This document shows, in pieces, positions 24,024-31,242 of a stretch of 64,000 bases of DNA. The position numbers were made by a program, and so were the translations under genes. The stretch spans positions 3,410,001-3,474,000 of the forward strand of contig NZ_CP113062.1 in the NCBI RefSeq assembly GCF_026625765.1. The letters run 5' to 3'. The number at the start of each line of letters is the position of its first letter. The stretch's first letter is position 1. Under the pieces are notes generated by a model. The model saw only the letters and a list, made by a program, of their open reading frames with translations, was not told where the DNA came from and did no database searches. The stretch is from Frigoribacterium sp. SL97 (GTDB lineage: Bacteria > Actinomycetota > Actinomycetes > Actinomycetales > Microbacteriaceae).

Positions 24024-25316
24024 TCAGGACGGCACGGCCAGGCGGTCGACCGTGTCGGTGGCGGCCGCAGCCGTGTGGTCGTCCTCGTCGAGCCAGGACG
24101 TGCCGTCGTAGCCGCGGTCGGGGCTCATGAAGTCGATGTCGGTGAACGGTTCCTCGTCGACGGCCAGCTGCGCGAGCAGCTCCCCGATCGCGGGGGCGTG
24201 CTTGAAGCCGTGGCCGCTGTCGCCGCCGGCGACCACGACGCGGGGGTCGCCGCCGGGGTGGCCGATGACGAACTGCCGGTCGGGCGAGTTCGTCACCATG
24301 CAGGCGATCGCCTTGGCGGGGGTCGGGTCGAGCCCCGGGAAGGCCCGGGCCACGGCTGCCGAGAGCATGCCGTAGTCCGCCGCGGGGTGGATGTACCGGT
24401 CCACGGTGTCGGCCTCGGCGTCCTCGAAGGCACCGCCCGAGTCCTCGAGGCCGATCTTGACGGCGTAGCCGTCACCGTCGCCCCGGTCGGCGCCGTGGCC
24501 CCAGAGGGTGGTGCCGTCGGGCAGCTGGCGGATGAACACCGGGAAGGCCGCGAGGTCGAAGTCGCCGCCCGGTGCCGTCGCCTCGGGGGTCGTGCCCTCG
24601 AACCAGAAGAGCGGGGTGCGGCGGGCGACGAGGGGATGGTCGACGAACTGCGGGGTCCAGGCACCGAGCGTCACGACCACGCGGGCGGCCCGCAGCACGC
24701 GTCCCCCGGCCGTGACCTCGACTCCCCCGTCGACGGGGTCGATCGCCGTCACCCGGGTGTCGGTCAGCACGGTCGCGCCGAGCGACCGGGCCACCTCGAC
24801 GGCGGCCCGCACGCCCTTCTCGGGGTAGCTGATGCCGGCGGCGGGGTCCCACACGCCGATGTCGTCGGGGCCGAAGCCGGCGTACTGCGGGAACCGCGCG
24901 ACGAGTTCGTCGTGCTCGAAGACCGTCGACTCGAGCCCGGCCTCGTGGACGGCACGCAGGGTGCCGGCGACGACGTGGCCGTCGCGGGGGCCGACCATGA
25001 CGCCGCCGGTCTGACGCAGGAGGGTCTGACCGGTGCGCTCGCCGAGGTCGCACCAGAGGTCGCGGGCGCGGGTCGCGATCGGGGCGAGCCCCGGGTGCTC
25101 CATGCAGGCGATGCGGAACAGCCGGGTCGCGCCGTGGGTCGAGCCCATCGGGTGGCCAATGCCGAAGCGCTCGACGCCGATCACGCGCCGTCCCCGCTCG
25201 GCGAGGCGCCAGAGCGCCTGTGCCCCCCAGGCGCCGAGCCCGACGACGATGACGTCGGCGTCGAGGGACGGGTCGGTGGGTCCTGGTACCGAGGAGGCGG
25301 TGGTGGCGTCGTTCAT
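24024..25316 (-). CDS. solA: SolA-like FAD-dependent N-methyl amino-acid oxidase
   Basis: The 430-residue enzyme belongs to the monomeric sarcosine oxidase/N-methyltryptophan oxidase family. The FAD Rossmann motif is VIVVGLGAWGAQALWRLAE (25-43), followed by ERFGIGHPMGSTHGATRLFR. The conserved Cys339 in ACMVTNSPDRQF is the equivalent of the residue carrying covalent FAD in these oxidases, and GGDSGHGFKHAP near the C terminus contacts the flavin. It should oxidatively demethylate a secondary amino acid, giving formaldehyde and H2O2. It is divergent from a LysR gene, which likely controls it. The exact substrate is not determined. Confidence 0.88.
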   Translation of the reverse strand: MNDATTASSVPGPTDPSLDADVIVVGLGAWGAQALWRLAERGRRVIGVERFGIGHPMGSTHGATRLFRIACMEHPGLAPIATRARDLWCDLGERTGQTLLRQTGGVMVGPRDGHVVAGTLRAVHEAGLESTVFEHDELVARFPQYAGFGPDDIGVWDPAAGISYPEKGVRAAVEVARSLGATVLTDTRVTAIDPVDGGVEVTAGGRVLRAARVVVTLGAWTPQFVDHPLVARRTPLFWFEGTTPEATAPGGDFDLAAFPVFIRQLPDGTTLWGHGADRGDGDGYAVKIGLEDSGGAFEDAEADTVDRYIHPAADYGMLSAAVARAFPGLDPTPAKAIACMVTNSPDRQFVIGHPGGDPRVVVAGGDSGHGFKHAPAIGELLAQLAVDEEPFTDIDFMSPDRGYDGTSWLDEDDHTAAAATDTVDRLAVPS

Positions 25317-25414
25317 GGCCCCTGTCTATTGCGTCGGCACTTGCGCCCTCAAATACCAAAAAGGGATGATCTGATACGCGCTGCATATGAGGCGCGACCG
25401 ACGAGAGGCCCGTC
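25317..25414. promoter_or_regulatory. Divergent control region of oxidase and LysR genes
   Basis: This 98-bp gap between the two start codons is locally AT-rich (around CAAATACCAAAAAGGGATG and GATACGCGCTGCATATGA) compared with its surroundings. LysR regulators usually bind such shared regions at T-N11-A sites. I cannot pick one site with confidence. Confidence 0.5.
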
Positions 25415-26353
25415 ATGGAGATCCGAGAACTCACCTACTTCATGGCGGTCGCCGACGACCTGTCGTTCACGAAGGCCGCCGCGCGGTTGCAGATGAGCCA
25501 GCCGCCGCTCAGCCAGGCCATCTCACGACTCGAGGCGAAGCTCGGCACGCGGTTGTTCGAGCGGCAGGCGCGGACGGCCCCCCGACTGACCCCCGCGGGC
25601 GAACTGCTGAAGCGCGAAGGCAAGCGCATCCTGCACCAGATCGAGCAGACCGAGTCGCTGCTCGACTCGGTCGTGGCCGACGTCCAACCGCTGCGGGTGG
25701 GCAGCATCAGCTCGGTGCTCGCCGGCCTGCTGCCGACCGTGGTGCGGGCGTTCTCCGCGTCGCACCCGGGTGCCCGGGTGCTCGTCGAGGAGAGCGAGGA
25801 GCAGGCGATCCTGTCCGACCTCGTCCGCGGGTCGGTCGACCTGGGGTTCACGCGCGTCCGGTCGATCGACGACCGGTTCGAGGTCGAGCAGCTGGCTCTC
25901 GAGCCGCTGGTCGTGGCCCTGCCCGACACCCACCGCCTGGCCGGCGAGACCTCGGTGCCGCTCGGCGAACTGGCCGAGGACGACTTCATCATGTTCAACC
26001 GCGAGGACGCACCCCAGGCCTACGACCGCATCGTCATGTCGTGCGTCCGCGCCGGGTTCAACCCCCGCATCCCCATCCACGCGGTCAACGACCTCTCGAT
26101 GCTGAGCACGGTCGCCTGCGGCCTCGGCGTCTCGCTCATGCCCTACCTCTCGTCGTACATCCCGATCCCCGGCGTCCGCTTCGTCACCATCGCCGAGGAC
26201 TGGGCGCGGACGGCCCTGTCGATGCTCTGGCTCTCCGGCCGGCCGAACCCGATGACGACGGCCTTCACGGCGCAGATCCGGACCGAGCTCACCGTGATGC
26301 GCGACCGCGACCTGCGGGCCGGGCGCATCACCCTCGAGTTGATCGGCGGTTGA
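25415..26353 (+). CDS. LysR-family transcriptional regulator
   Basis: The 312-residue regulator has the N-terminal winged helix LTYFMAVADDLSFTKAAARLQMSQPPLSQAISRLEAKLG (about 5-43). A linker helix and a two-lobed effector domain starting LRVGSISSVLAGLLPTVVRAF follow. The second lobe retains the usual GLGVSLMPYL. It is divergent from the SolA-like oxidase and probably activates it and possibly the amino-acid importer. ATG 25415 has GAGAGG seven bases upstream. Confidence 0.92.
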   Translation: MEIRELTYFMAVADDLSFTKAAARLQMSQPPLSQAISRLEAKLGTRLFERQARTAPRLTPAGELLKREGKRILHQIEQTESLLDSVVADVQPLRVGSISSVLAGLLPTVVRAFSASHPGARVLVEESEEQAILSDLVRGSVDLGFTRVRSIDDRFEVEQLALEPLVVALPDTHRLAGETSVPLGELAEDDFIMFNREDAPQAYDRIVMSCVRAGFNPRIPIHAVNDLSMLSTVACGLGVSLMPYLSSYIPIPGVRFVTIAEDWARTALSMLWLSGRPNPMTTAFTAQIRTELTVMRDRDLRAGRITLELIGG

Positions 26354-26521
26354 ACCGACGACGCGAGCACGACTTGGGGCACGTCGCGTCCCGTGTCAAG
26401 CCCGGTGCGCATCCTCCCCGGGCCGGAGAGGATGGAGCATCTCCTGCCAGTGCTTCACGGGCGGCACGGTCTCGTCACACGGCCGTGTCGGCGGAGACCG
26501 ATGCGACGATCGTCGCGTCGC

Positions 26522-26554
26522 GGGGCCGCTACCCGCCCTAGGGGTCGCGGCCCC
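26522..26554. terminator. Hairpin 3' of the LysR gene
   Basis: GGGGCCGC (26522-26529) pairs with GCGGCCCC (26547-26554). It lies in the 322-bp gap 26354-26675 between the LysR gene and the next plus-strand gene. The rest of the gap holds a second short repeat AGGCC-TGC-GGCCT (26559-26571) and a TAGTGT hexamer at 26571-26576 that could serve as a -10. No gene is seen in it. Confidence 0.5.
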
Positions 26555-26675
26555 TCACAGGCCTGCGGCCTAGTGTGACGACCAGTGCCCGCCGCGGCCG
26601 ACCATCGTGTCTCCAGACCTCGGACACGACGAGACCGGGCGTACAACCGCTACCAAGAGATCAGAGGTCCATCCC

Positions 26676-26945
26676 ATGCCCGTGACGACGCTCTACACAC
26701 GTCAACAAGCCATCCGCCTGTCGTCCGAGAGCGACGTCGACGCCCTGAAGGGACGGATCGTCGCCGCATCCGGCGGAGCGCCGGCGTTCGTCGACGTCGA
26801 GACGGCGTCGGGCAGCCACGTGTCCGTCCTGGTCACCGGTCGGACCGAGATCTGGTTCGAGACGGTCGACCGTGTCGACGAGCCGTCGGCAGCCTCCGTC
26901 GCGGAGCTCCCCGACTTCGACTACTACGCCGCCGAGTCGGCGTAG
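26676..26945 (+). CDS. Small cytosolic protein, unnamed family member 1
   Basis: The 89-residue protein has no signal peptide or membrane segment. Its core (AIRLSSESDVDALKGRIVAASGGAPAFVDVETASGSHVSVLVTGRTEI) aligns by eye with the products of 26924-27160 and, more weakly, 27931-28281. The shared plan is a strand, a helix with L-x-x-L-K-x-R, then strand-Gly-strand ending in V-L-(V/I)-T. ATCAGAGG precedes ATG 26676. The 3' end overlaps the convergent family member by 22 nt. The function is unknown. Confidence 0.7.
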   Translation: MPVTTLYTRQQAIRLSSESDVDALKGRIVAASGGAPAFVDVETASGSHVSVLVTGRTEIWFETVDRVDEPSAASVAELPDFDYYAAESA

Positions 26946-27160
26946 TCGTCCGGCTCTCGCCGGATCTCGGCCACGCTGAGCTGCGACGACGCGGTGATCA
27001 GCACCTCGACGGCCTTCAGCGTGCCGGCCCCCTCGTTGACGGTCAGCCAGAACGGCTCGCCGCCGGTCGCGGTCGCCAGGACGCGGGCCTTGAGGTCCTG
27101 GAGCGACGTGTTCGACAGGGTGTACGCATGGCCGTCGTAGACGATGTCGATGCGGTTCAT
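26924..27160 (-). CDS. Small cytosolic protein, unnamed family member 2
   Basis: The 78-residue product starts MNRIDIVYDGHAYTL and continues with LQDLKARVLATATGG and VEVLITASSQLSV, matching the layout of the convergent gene 26676-26945. Its ATG overlaps the stop of the upstream DUF7882-like gene (TGATG), so the two are translationally coupled and probably act together. Paired occurrence with a DUF7882-like protein suggests a functional module of unknown biochemistry. Confidence 0.72.
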   Translation of the reverse strand: MNRIDIVYDGHAYTLSNTSLQDLKARVLATATGGEPFWLTVNEGAGTLKAVEVLITASSQLSVAEIRREPDDYADSAA

Positions 27161-27477
27161 CAGGTGGCCTTACTGGCGGGCACGGAGGGCTCGGGCACGA
27201 TCTGCAGACCCGCATTCGTGTTGGCACTGACCTCGAGGGCGTGGATCCATGCAGGGTTGATGGCCGGGCTGCGCGAGCCATAGTACTTGTACACCAGTGG
27301 GATGGTCGGGTGCAGCCAGATGCTCGTGCGGCCGTCTCCGACCTGATGGTCGTCCTTCCACGAGAAGTAGAACGATTCACCGCGACGCATCTTCATGCCG
27401 ATGACGATCTGGAGATGGGCGAGGGTGCGGTCGTCAAAATCGATGGTCAACGAGCGGTCGTAAGCGAGTTTGCCCAT
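27160..27477 (-). CDS. DUF7882-like small protein (paralogue 2)
   Basis: The 105-residue protein begins MGKLAYDRSLTIDFDDRTLAHLQIVIGMKMRRGESFYFSWKDD and shares (L/I)AHLQIVI, ESF-FSWK, GDGR(S/T)-(V/I)WL-P and (I/N)PAW with the product of 11122-11529. It lacks the disordered tail of paralogue 1. The conserved Trp, His and acidic residues hint at a ligand- or nucleic-acid-binding fold, but no function is established. ATG 27477 is preferred over the longer frame. It is coupled to the 78-residue gene downstream. Confidence 0.78.
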   Translation of the reverse strand: MGKLAYDRSLTIDFDDRTLAHLQIVIGMKMRRGESFYFSWKDDHQVGDGRTSIWLHPTIPLVYKYYGSRSPAINPAWIHALEVSANTNAGLQIVPEPSVPASKAT

Positions 27478-27559
27478 GTCTGGCCTTCTGCGAGAGCGGA
27501 GCGACCAGGGCCCAGACGGCCGCTCGACGCACGGGTCGATGGACGACCGATGCGACCAG

Positions 27560-27565
27560 ACGCTA
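27560..27565 (-). promoter_or_regulatory. Possible -10 element shared by the DUF7882-like genes
   Basis: Minus-strand TAGCGT followed by CTGGTC mirrors TAGTGTCAGGTC upstream of the paralogue (11691-11696). It is 83 bp before ATG 27477. The -35 is unclear. Conservation between paralogues in otherwise unrelated upstream DNA is the main support. Confidence 0.35.
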
Positions 27566-27727
27566 CACGACATCTGTCCCCCGACACCGACCCTTTCAAC
27601 CCGATAATCCTCTCTCCCACAAAACTGACGACAGGTCAACCCTCTTCACCAGAACGGGGGGTCTTCATAGATTGGAGACCGATCCCCGGGCCAGCGGAGG
27701 TCGGTCACCCCGGGAGGAAAGTCGGTC

Positions 27728-27934
27728 ATGAGCACCTACGAAACCAATCCGTTCGCTCGACCCGCGGTGATCCACACGTACCCCAAACCCGGCATTTCTC
27801 GAGCACACCGCGTGAGCATCGGCCTGACCGGCATCGACCGGAGCAGCAGTGCGTACCGACTGCCCGCCTACGAGGACTTCTTCCTGCCCCGTCCCGCCCA
27901 CGACGGCAGGTCCTCGCGAGGGAGCACCCGGTGA
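27728..27934 (+). CDS. Small protein of unknown function
   Basis: The 68-residue protein has no membrane or signal features and is rich in Pro, Tyr, Arg and Ser. GGGAGGAAAG stands before ATG 27728, one of the strongest ribosome sites here, and the next gene starts on a GTG overlapping its stop (GTGA). It could be a leader or coupling peptide for the following gene. No homologue is recognised. Confidence 0.6.
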   Translation: MSTYETNPFARPAVIHTYPKPGISRAHRVSIGLTGIDRSSSAYRLPAYEDFFLPRPAHDGRSSRGSTR

Positions 27935-28281
27935 AGCACATGACCTTCGCCGACAAGTCGTTCCTGCTCGGCGACGAGACGGCCGTCACGGTCCTCGAGT
28001 ACGCCGCGGCGTTGGCCCACCACCACGACGCGGACGACGTCGAACTCGCGGCGATCAGCTCGGACGGTGACGAGGTGCGAGCCATCCTGTTGCTCGGCGG
28101 GGGTGCACCGCTGATGGCCGAGAGTGCCCACACCGAGTTGCCCGAGCCCGACAACGCCGATGCGCTCGCCTACATGAAGCGGCGCCTCGACGCGTTGCGG
28201 CACGCACCGTCGGCCAACCCTCTGGACCCGGAGACGCACGTCGACAGCGCGTACCCCGAACCCGACCTGACCCAGAGTTGA
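27931..28281 (+). CDS. Small cytosolic protein, unnamed family member 3 (weaker)
   Basis: The 116-residue product (GTG 27931, or ATG 27940) begins with MTFADKSFLLGDETAVTVLEYAAALAHHH, followed by VELAAISSDGDEVRAILLLGGGAPLMAES. This is the same strand-helix-strand-Gly-strand plan as the two proteins of 26676-27160, although identity is low. A tail rich in Pro and Asp follows. It is translationally coupled to the 68-residue gene. Its stop is in frame with the downstream GAF remnant. Confidence 0.65.
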   Translation: MKHMTFADKSFLLGDETAVTVLEYAAALAHHHDADDVELAAISSDGDEVRAILLLGGGAPLMAESAHTELPEPDNADALAYMKRRLDALRHAPSANPLDPETHVDSAYPEPDLTQS

Positions 28282-28335
28282 TCGAGACGGATCGACGCGG
28301 TCGAGGCGCTGAGTCGTGCGCCGATCGGTGATTCG

Positions 28336-28995
28336 TTGTCACGGCCCTTCCTCGACCTCTTCCCCGTCTCCGGGGTCTCGATCGCCACCGTGGGCCCCGT
28401 CCTCGGCAGCGAGACCCTGACGGCGACGGACGACACCGCCCTGCGGCTCGACGAGCTGCAGTTCGACCTCGGCGAGGGCCCGTGCTGGGACGCCATGCGC
28501 ACCGGCAGCCCGGTGCTGGTGTCCGACGCGCGTGCGTCGTCCAGTGCCGTCTGGCCCACGTTCGGCCCCGCGATCGTCGACCTCGACGTCCAGGCGATGT
28601 TCGTGTTCCCCGTCCGGGTGGGCCCCCTGTAGCTGGGTGCCATCGACCTGTACAGCGACCGGCCGGACGAGATGCCGGGCGAGGCCGTGATGCGGGCCCA
28701 GATCCTGGCCCGAGCCGTCAGTCGGGCCGTCCTGCGCCACACGCTCGAACGGGAGCGACGCGACAACAACCTCGAAGTCGAGCCCGTCGGGGCGCACTCG
28801 CGACGCATCGTGCACCAGGCCACGGGACGCATCCTCGTCCAGGCCCGGGTGTCGGCCGACGATGCGCACCTCCTCTTGCAGGGCTACGCGTTCTCGACCG
28901 GGGCCCGCGTGATCGACGTGGCCACCGACATCCTCCGTGGGCGGTTGACGTTCTCGGCCTCAGAACACGGAATCGAGGAACACCGCAATGAGTAA
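28336..28995 (+). pseudogene. GAF-ANTAR protein gene interrupted by an in-frame amber codon
   Basis: The frame encodes a GAF domain (RPFLDLFPVSGVSIATVGP, LDELQFDLGEGPCWDAM) up to TAG at 28630-28632. It then continues in the same frame with LGAIDLYSDRP and an ANTAR-type C terminus (HQATGRILVQARVSADDAHLLLQGYAFSTGARVIDVATDILRG) to 28995. In intact relatives a Gln or similar residue would precede LGAIDLY, so a CAG-to-TAG change is the simplest cause. There is also no ATG or GTG in frame between the previous stop (28279-28281) and TTG 28336. It is therefore a decayed or truncated gene unless the stop is read through. ANTAR domains bind RNA and block terminators. Confidence 0.8.
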
Positions 28996-29701
28996 CACCG
29001 ACCGGGAGACCCATCTCGTCGACGTCTTCACCACCCTGGCCGACACCCTCGTCGCCGATTACGACGTCGTCGAACTGCTGCAGACGCTGGTCGACACCAC
29101 GGTCGACCTGTTCGACGTGAGCGCCGCGGGCATCCTTCTTGCCGAGGCCGACGGAGCGCTCGACGTCGTGGCCTCGACCAGCGAGGCGTCGTACCTGATC
29201 GAGGTCATGCAGCTGGACTCCGAAGAGGGCCCCTGCTTCGACTGCTACGTCACCGGCGCCTCCGTCAGCGTGCCCGACCTCGGCACCGTGCCCGACCGGT
29301 GGCTGCCGTTCGCCCGGGCCGCGTCCGAGCACGGCTTCGCCTCGGTGTTCGCGATCCCCCTCCGACTCAGGGCCGAGACGATCGGCACGCTCAACCTCCT
29401 GCGTCGAGAGACCGGCGACCTGAACCCCCGTGACATCCGCGCCGCCCAGGCGCTGGCGGACGTCGCCACGATCGGCATCCTGCACGAGCGCACGGTGCGC
29501 GAGGGCGACGTCGTGCAGCGACAGTTGCAGACCGCCCTCGGCACGCGCGTCGTCATCGAGCAGGCCAAGGGCGTCGTGTCCGAGACCCGCCGCGTCAGCA
29601 CCGACGCCGCCTTCGACGTACTCCGGCGCCATGCTCGTGACCACAACGCCCGCTTGGCCGACGTCGCCCGGGACGTCGTCGAGCGCCGCCTCGAACTCTG
29701 A
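28988..29701 (+). CDS. GAF-ANTAR RNA-binding antiterminator protein
   Basis: The 237-residue protein carries an N-terminal GAF sensor (about 10-165, with FDVSAAGILLAEADG and LDSEEGPCFDCYVTGASVSVPDL). A C-terminal ANTAR three-helix domain (about 178-235) contains the core QTALGTRVVIEQAKGVVSE and AFDVLRRHARDHNARLADVARDVVE. Such proteins sense a ligand or redox state and stabilise antiterminator hairpins in mRNA. The ATG overlaps the end of the broken upstream GAF-ANTAR gene by 8 nt, so two copies once formed an operon. No obvious dual-hexaloop target was found nearby. Confidence 0.9.
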   Translation: MSNTDRETHLVDVFTTLADTLVADYDVVELLQTLVDTTVDLFDVSAAGILLAEADGALDVVASTSEASYLIEVMQLDSEEGPCFDCYVTGASVSVPDLGTVPDRWLPFARAASEHGFASVFAIPLRLRAETIGTLNLLRRETGDLNPRDIRAAQALADVATIGILHERTVREGDVVQRQLQTALGTRVVIEQAKGVVSETRRVSTDAAFDVLRRHARDHNARLADVARDVVERRLEL

Positions 29702-29876
29702 CCTCCAACGCGAACCGGCCATGGCCGCCGGACCTGCTTAAGCGATGACGACCAACTTTGTCCAGCCCCTTCTCAGGGGGCGACGTGACTGCGAGTCTGT
29801 TCACCGAGCCCGTCGCGGGCCGGCCTGAACCCGGCTCGCGAGGGGTGGCCGATCGGTTCCCGAAGACCATCGGCCC

Positions 29877-29921
29877 GTGAGTGCCCTCCAACGATCACCC
29901 GTTTCGACGGAGGGCACTCAC
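29877..29921. terminator. Bidirectional hairpin at convergent junction
   Basis: GTGAGTGCCCTCC (29877-29889) pairs perfectly with GGAGGGCACTCAC (29909-29921). It lies in the 222-bp gap between the GAF-ANTAR gene and the convergent lipoprotein gene, three bases from the latter's stop. No T-tract is present. Nothing else was seen in the gap. Confidence 0.7.
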
Positions 29922-29923
29922 CA

Positions 29924-31033
29924 TCAGACCGCGGCCGCCGCCCGCGCGACGTAGCCCTCGACGAGCCGCTCGCTGGCGGCCTCCGTATCGGGCACCGTGG
30001 CGCGGTCGACCGTGAGCCGGGCCCAGTCGTCACCCAGCACGAGGTCGGTGACGCACTCCGTCGCCGAGCAGGACCGGTACGCCCGGTCACCGTCCGCGAG
30101 CCCGGGCACGCTCACGGCCGTGTCGGGGTCGAGCAGACCGAACTCGATGCGCTGCTCAAGGGCCCAGGCGCCTCCGGCCAGGACGCTCTCGCTGCTGTAG
30201 GGCGTCGTGTCGTCGAGGATCGAGCACGACGTGGCGACCGCCCGACTCCAGGCCGCGGCGTAGACCGACCAGCCACCGCCCGGGGTCAACACGAACAGGT
30301 CGTCACCCGCGCCGAGGGCCTCGCGCTCGAGCGCGGCGTCGGCCACGCAGGACCAGGGCCGGGCCGGCCCGCCGAGCGGCCAGGGGTCGTCCACCACGTC
30401 GGCCGACGAGACGACCTCGGTCACCTCGGCGACGACCGGTGCGAAGCGCTGCTCGGACGTGGCCTCGACGGACGGCGCGAACTCCGTCGCGATGATCGAC
30501 ACCCAGCTGTCGCCGACCAGCTGGTCGAAGGTGCAGCCCCGGAAGGTCTCGTCGCCGAAGCACCGGCCGTCGGGGTCGTCGCCGTAGATCTCGACGAACC
30601 GCGGCCACGTGTCACCGGCGTGCGGGAGAACCTGCACGAGCAGGCCGCTGTAGCCGCCGCCCCCGGTCGGGTTGTTCTTGCCGTCCGACGACCCTCCGTC
30701 GTTCCACGTGCACGAGAGCCCACCTTCTTGGGCGATCGCGTAGTCCGAGGGCCTGACGGAGTCGCGGTCGTAGTAGTCCCGCGGAGTCCATGACGCGTCG
30801 AAGGCACCGGCGGTCTCGGCGGACAACAGACCTGCGCAGTCCACCCCGAGTTCGGTGACCGGCGAGTCGGCGACCGGTGTCGCCGTCGCCGTCGCCGTCG
30901 GCCCGGAGGCCACCGGCGTCGACGGCTCCGGGTCGTCACCGCCCGCACCGCCACTCGTGCACGCCACCAACAGCATCGTCGTCGCGAACATCGACGCGAA
31001 CGCCGCCCCGACCCGTTTCGTCGTCGTCCCCAT
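29924..31033 (-). CDS. Large secreted lipoprotein of unknown function
   Basis: The 369-residue protein has a signal peptide with lipobox LVAC (Cys25) and a Ser/Thr/Ala/Pro-rich spacer. Two similar Cys-containing regions follow (VDCAGLLSAET...LSCTWND...CFGDETFRGCTF and WSCVADAALE...SCSILDD...CSATECVTD), suggesting an internal duplication with disulfides. This layout resembles DUF3558-like exported lipoproteins of actinobacteria, but I cannot assign it. It is divergent from the wall-anchored protein at 31243. Confidence 0.7.
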   Translation of the reverse strand: MGTTTKRVGAAFASMFATTMLLVACTSGGAGGDDPEPSTPVASGPTATATATPVADSPVTELGVDCAGLLSAETAGAFDASWTPRDYYDRDSVRPSDYAIAQEGGLSCTWNDGGSSDGKNNPTGGGGYSGLLVQVLPHAGDTWPRFVEIYGDDPDGRCFGDETFRGCTFDQLVGDSWVSIIATEFAPSVEATSEQRFAPVVAEVTEVVSSADVVDDPWPLGGPARPWSCVADAALEREALGAGDDLFVLTPGGGWSVYAAAWSRAVATSCSILDDTTPYSSESVLAGGAWALEQRIEFGLLDPDTAVSVPGLADGDRAYRSCSATECVTDLVLGDDWARLTVDRATVPDTEAASERLVEGYVARAAAAV

Positions 31034-31242
31034 GCCCCGACGCTACCGAGCAGAGGAGGCGCGGGCCGTCTCGATCGCGCAACGGTCGTACCCGGTCGCC
31101 GCGGGACGGGGGACAACGGCATCACGGTCTCGTCACGACGAGGCCCGCAGCCGACTCCGCCCGTCGACCGGCCCGACCGTGCTGTCTACAGTCGACCGAC
31201 CGCGCTCACCCGACGCGCGGCACCACTCGTCCCGGGGGAACC

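Noticed and set aside
29760..29923. ANTAR-responsive dual hairpin target near the GAF-ANTAR genes
   Set aside because: Only a single long hairpin at the gene ends is present; the two-hexaloop arrangement was not found.
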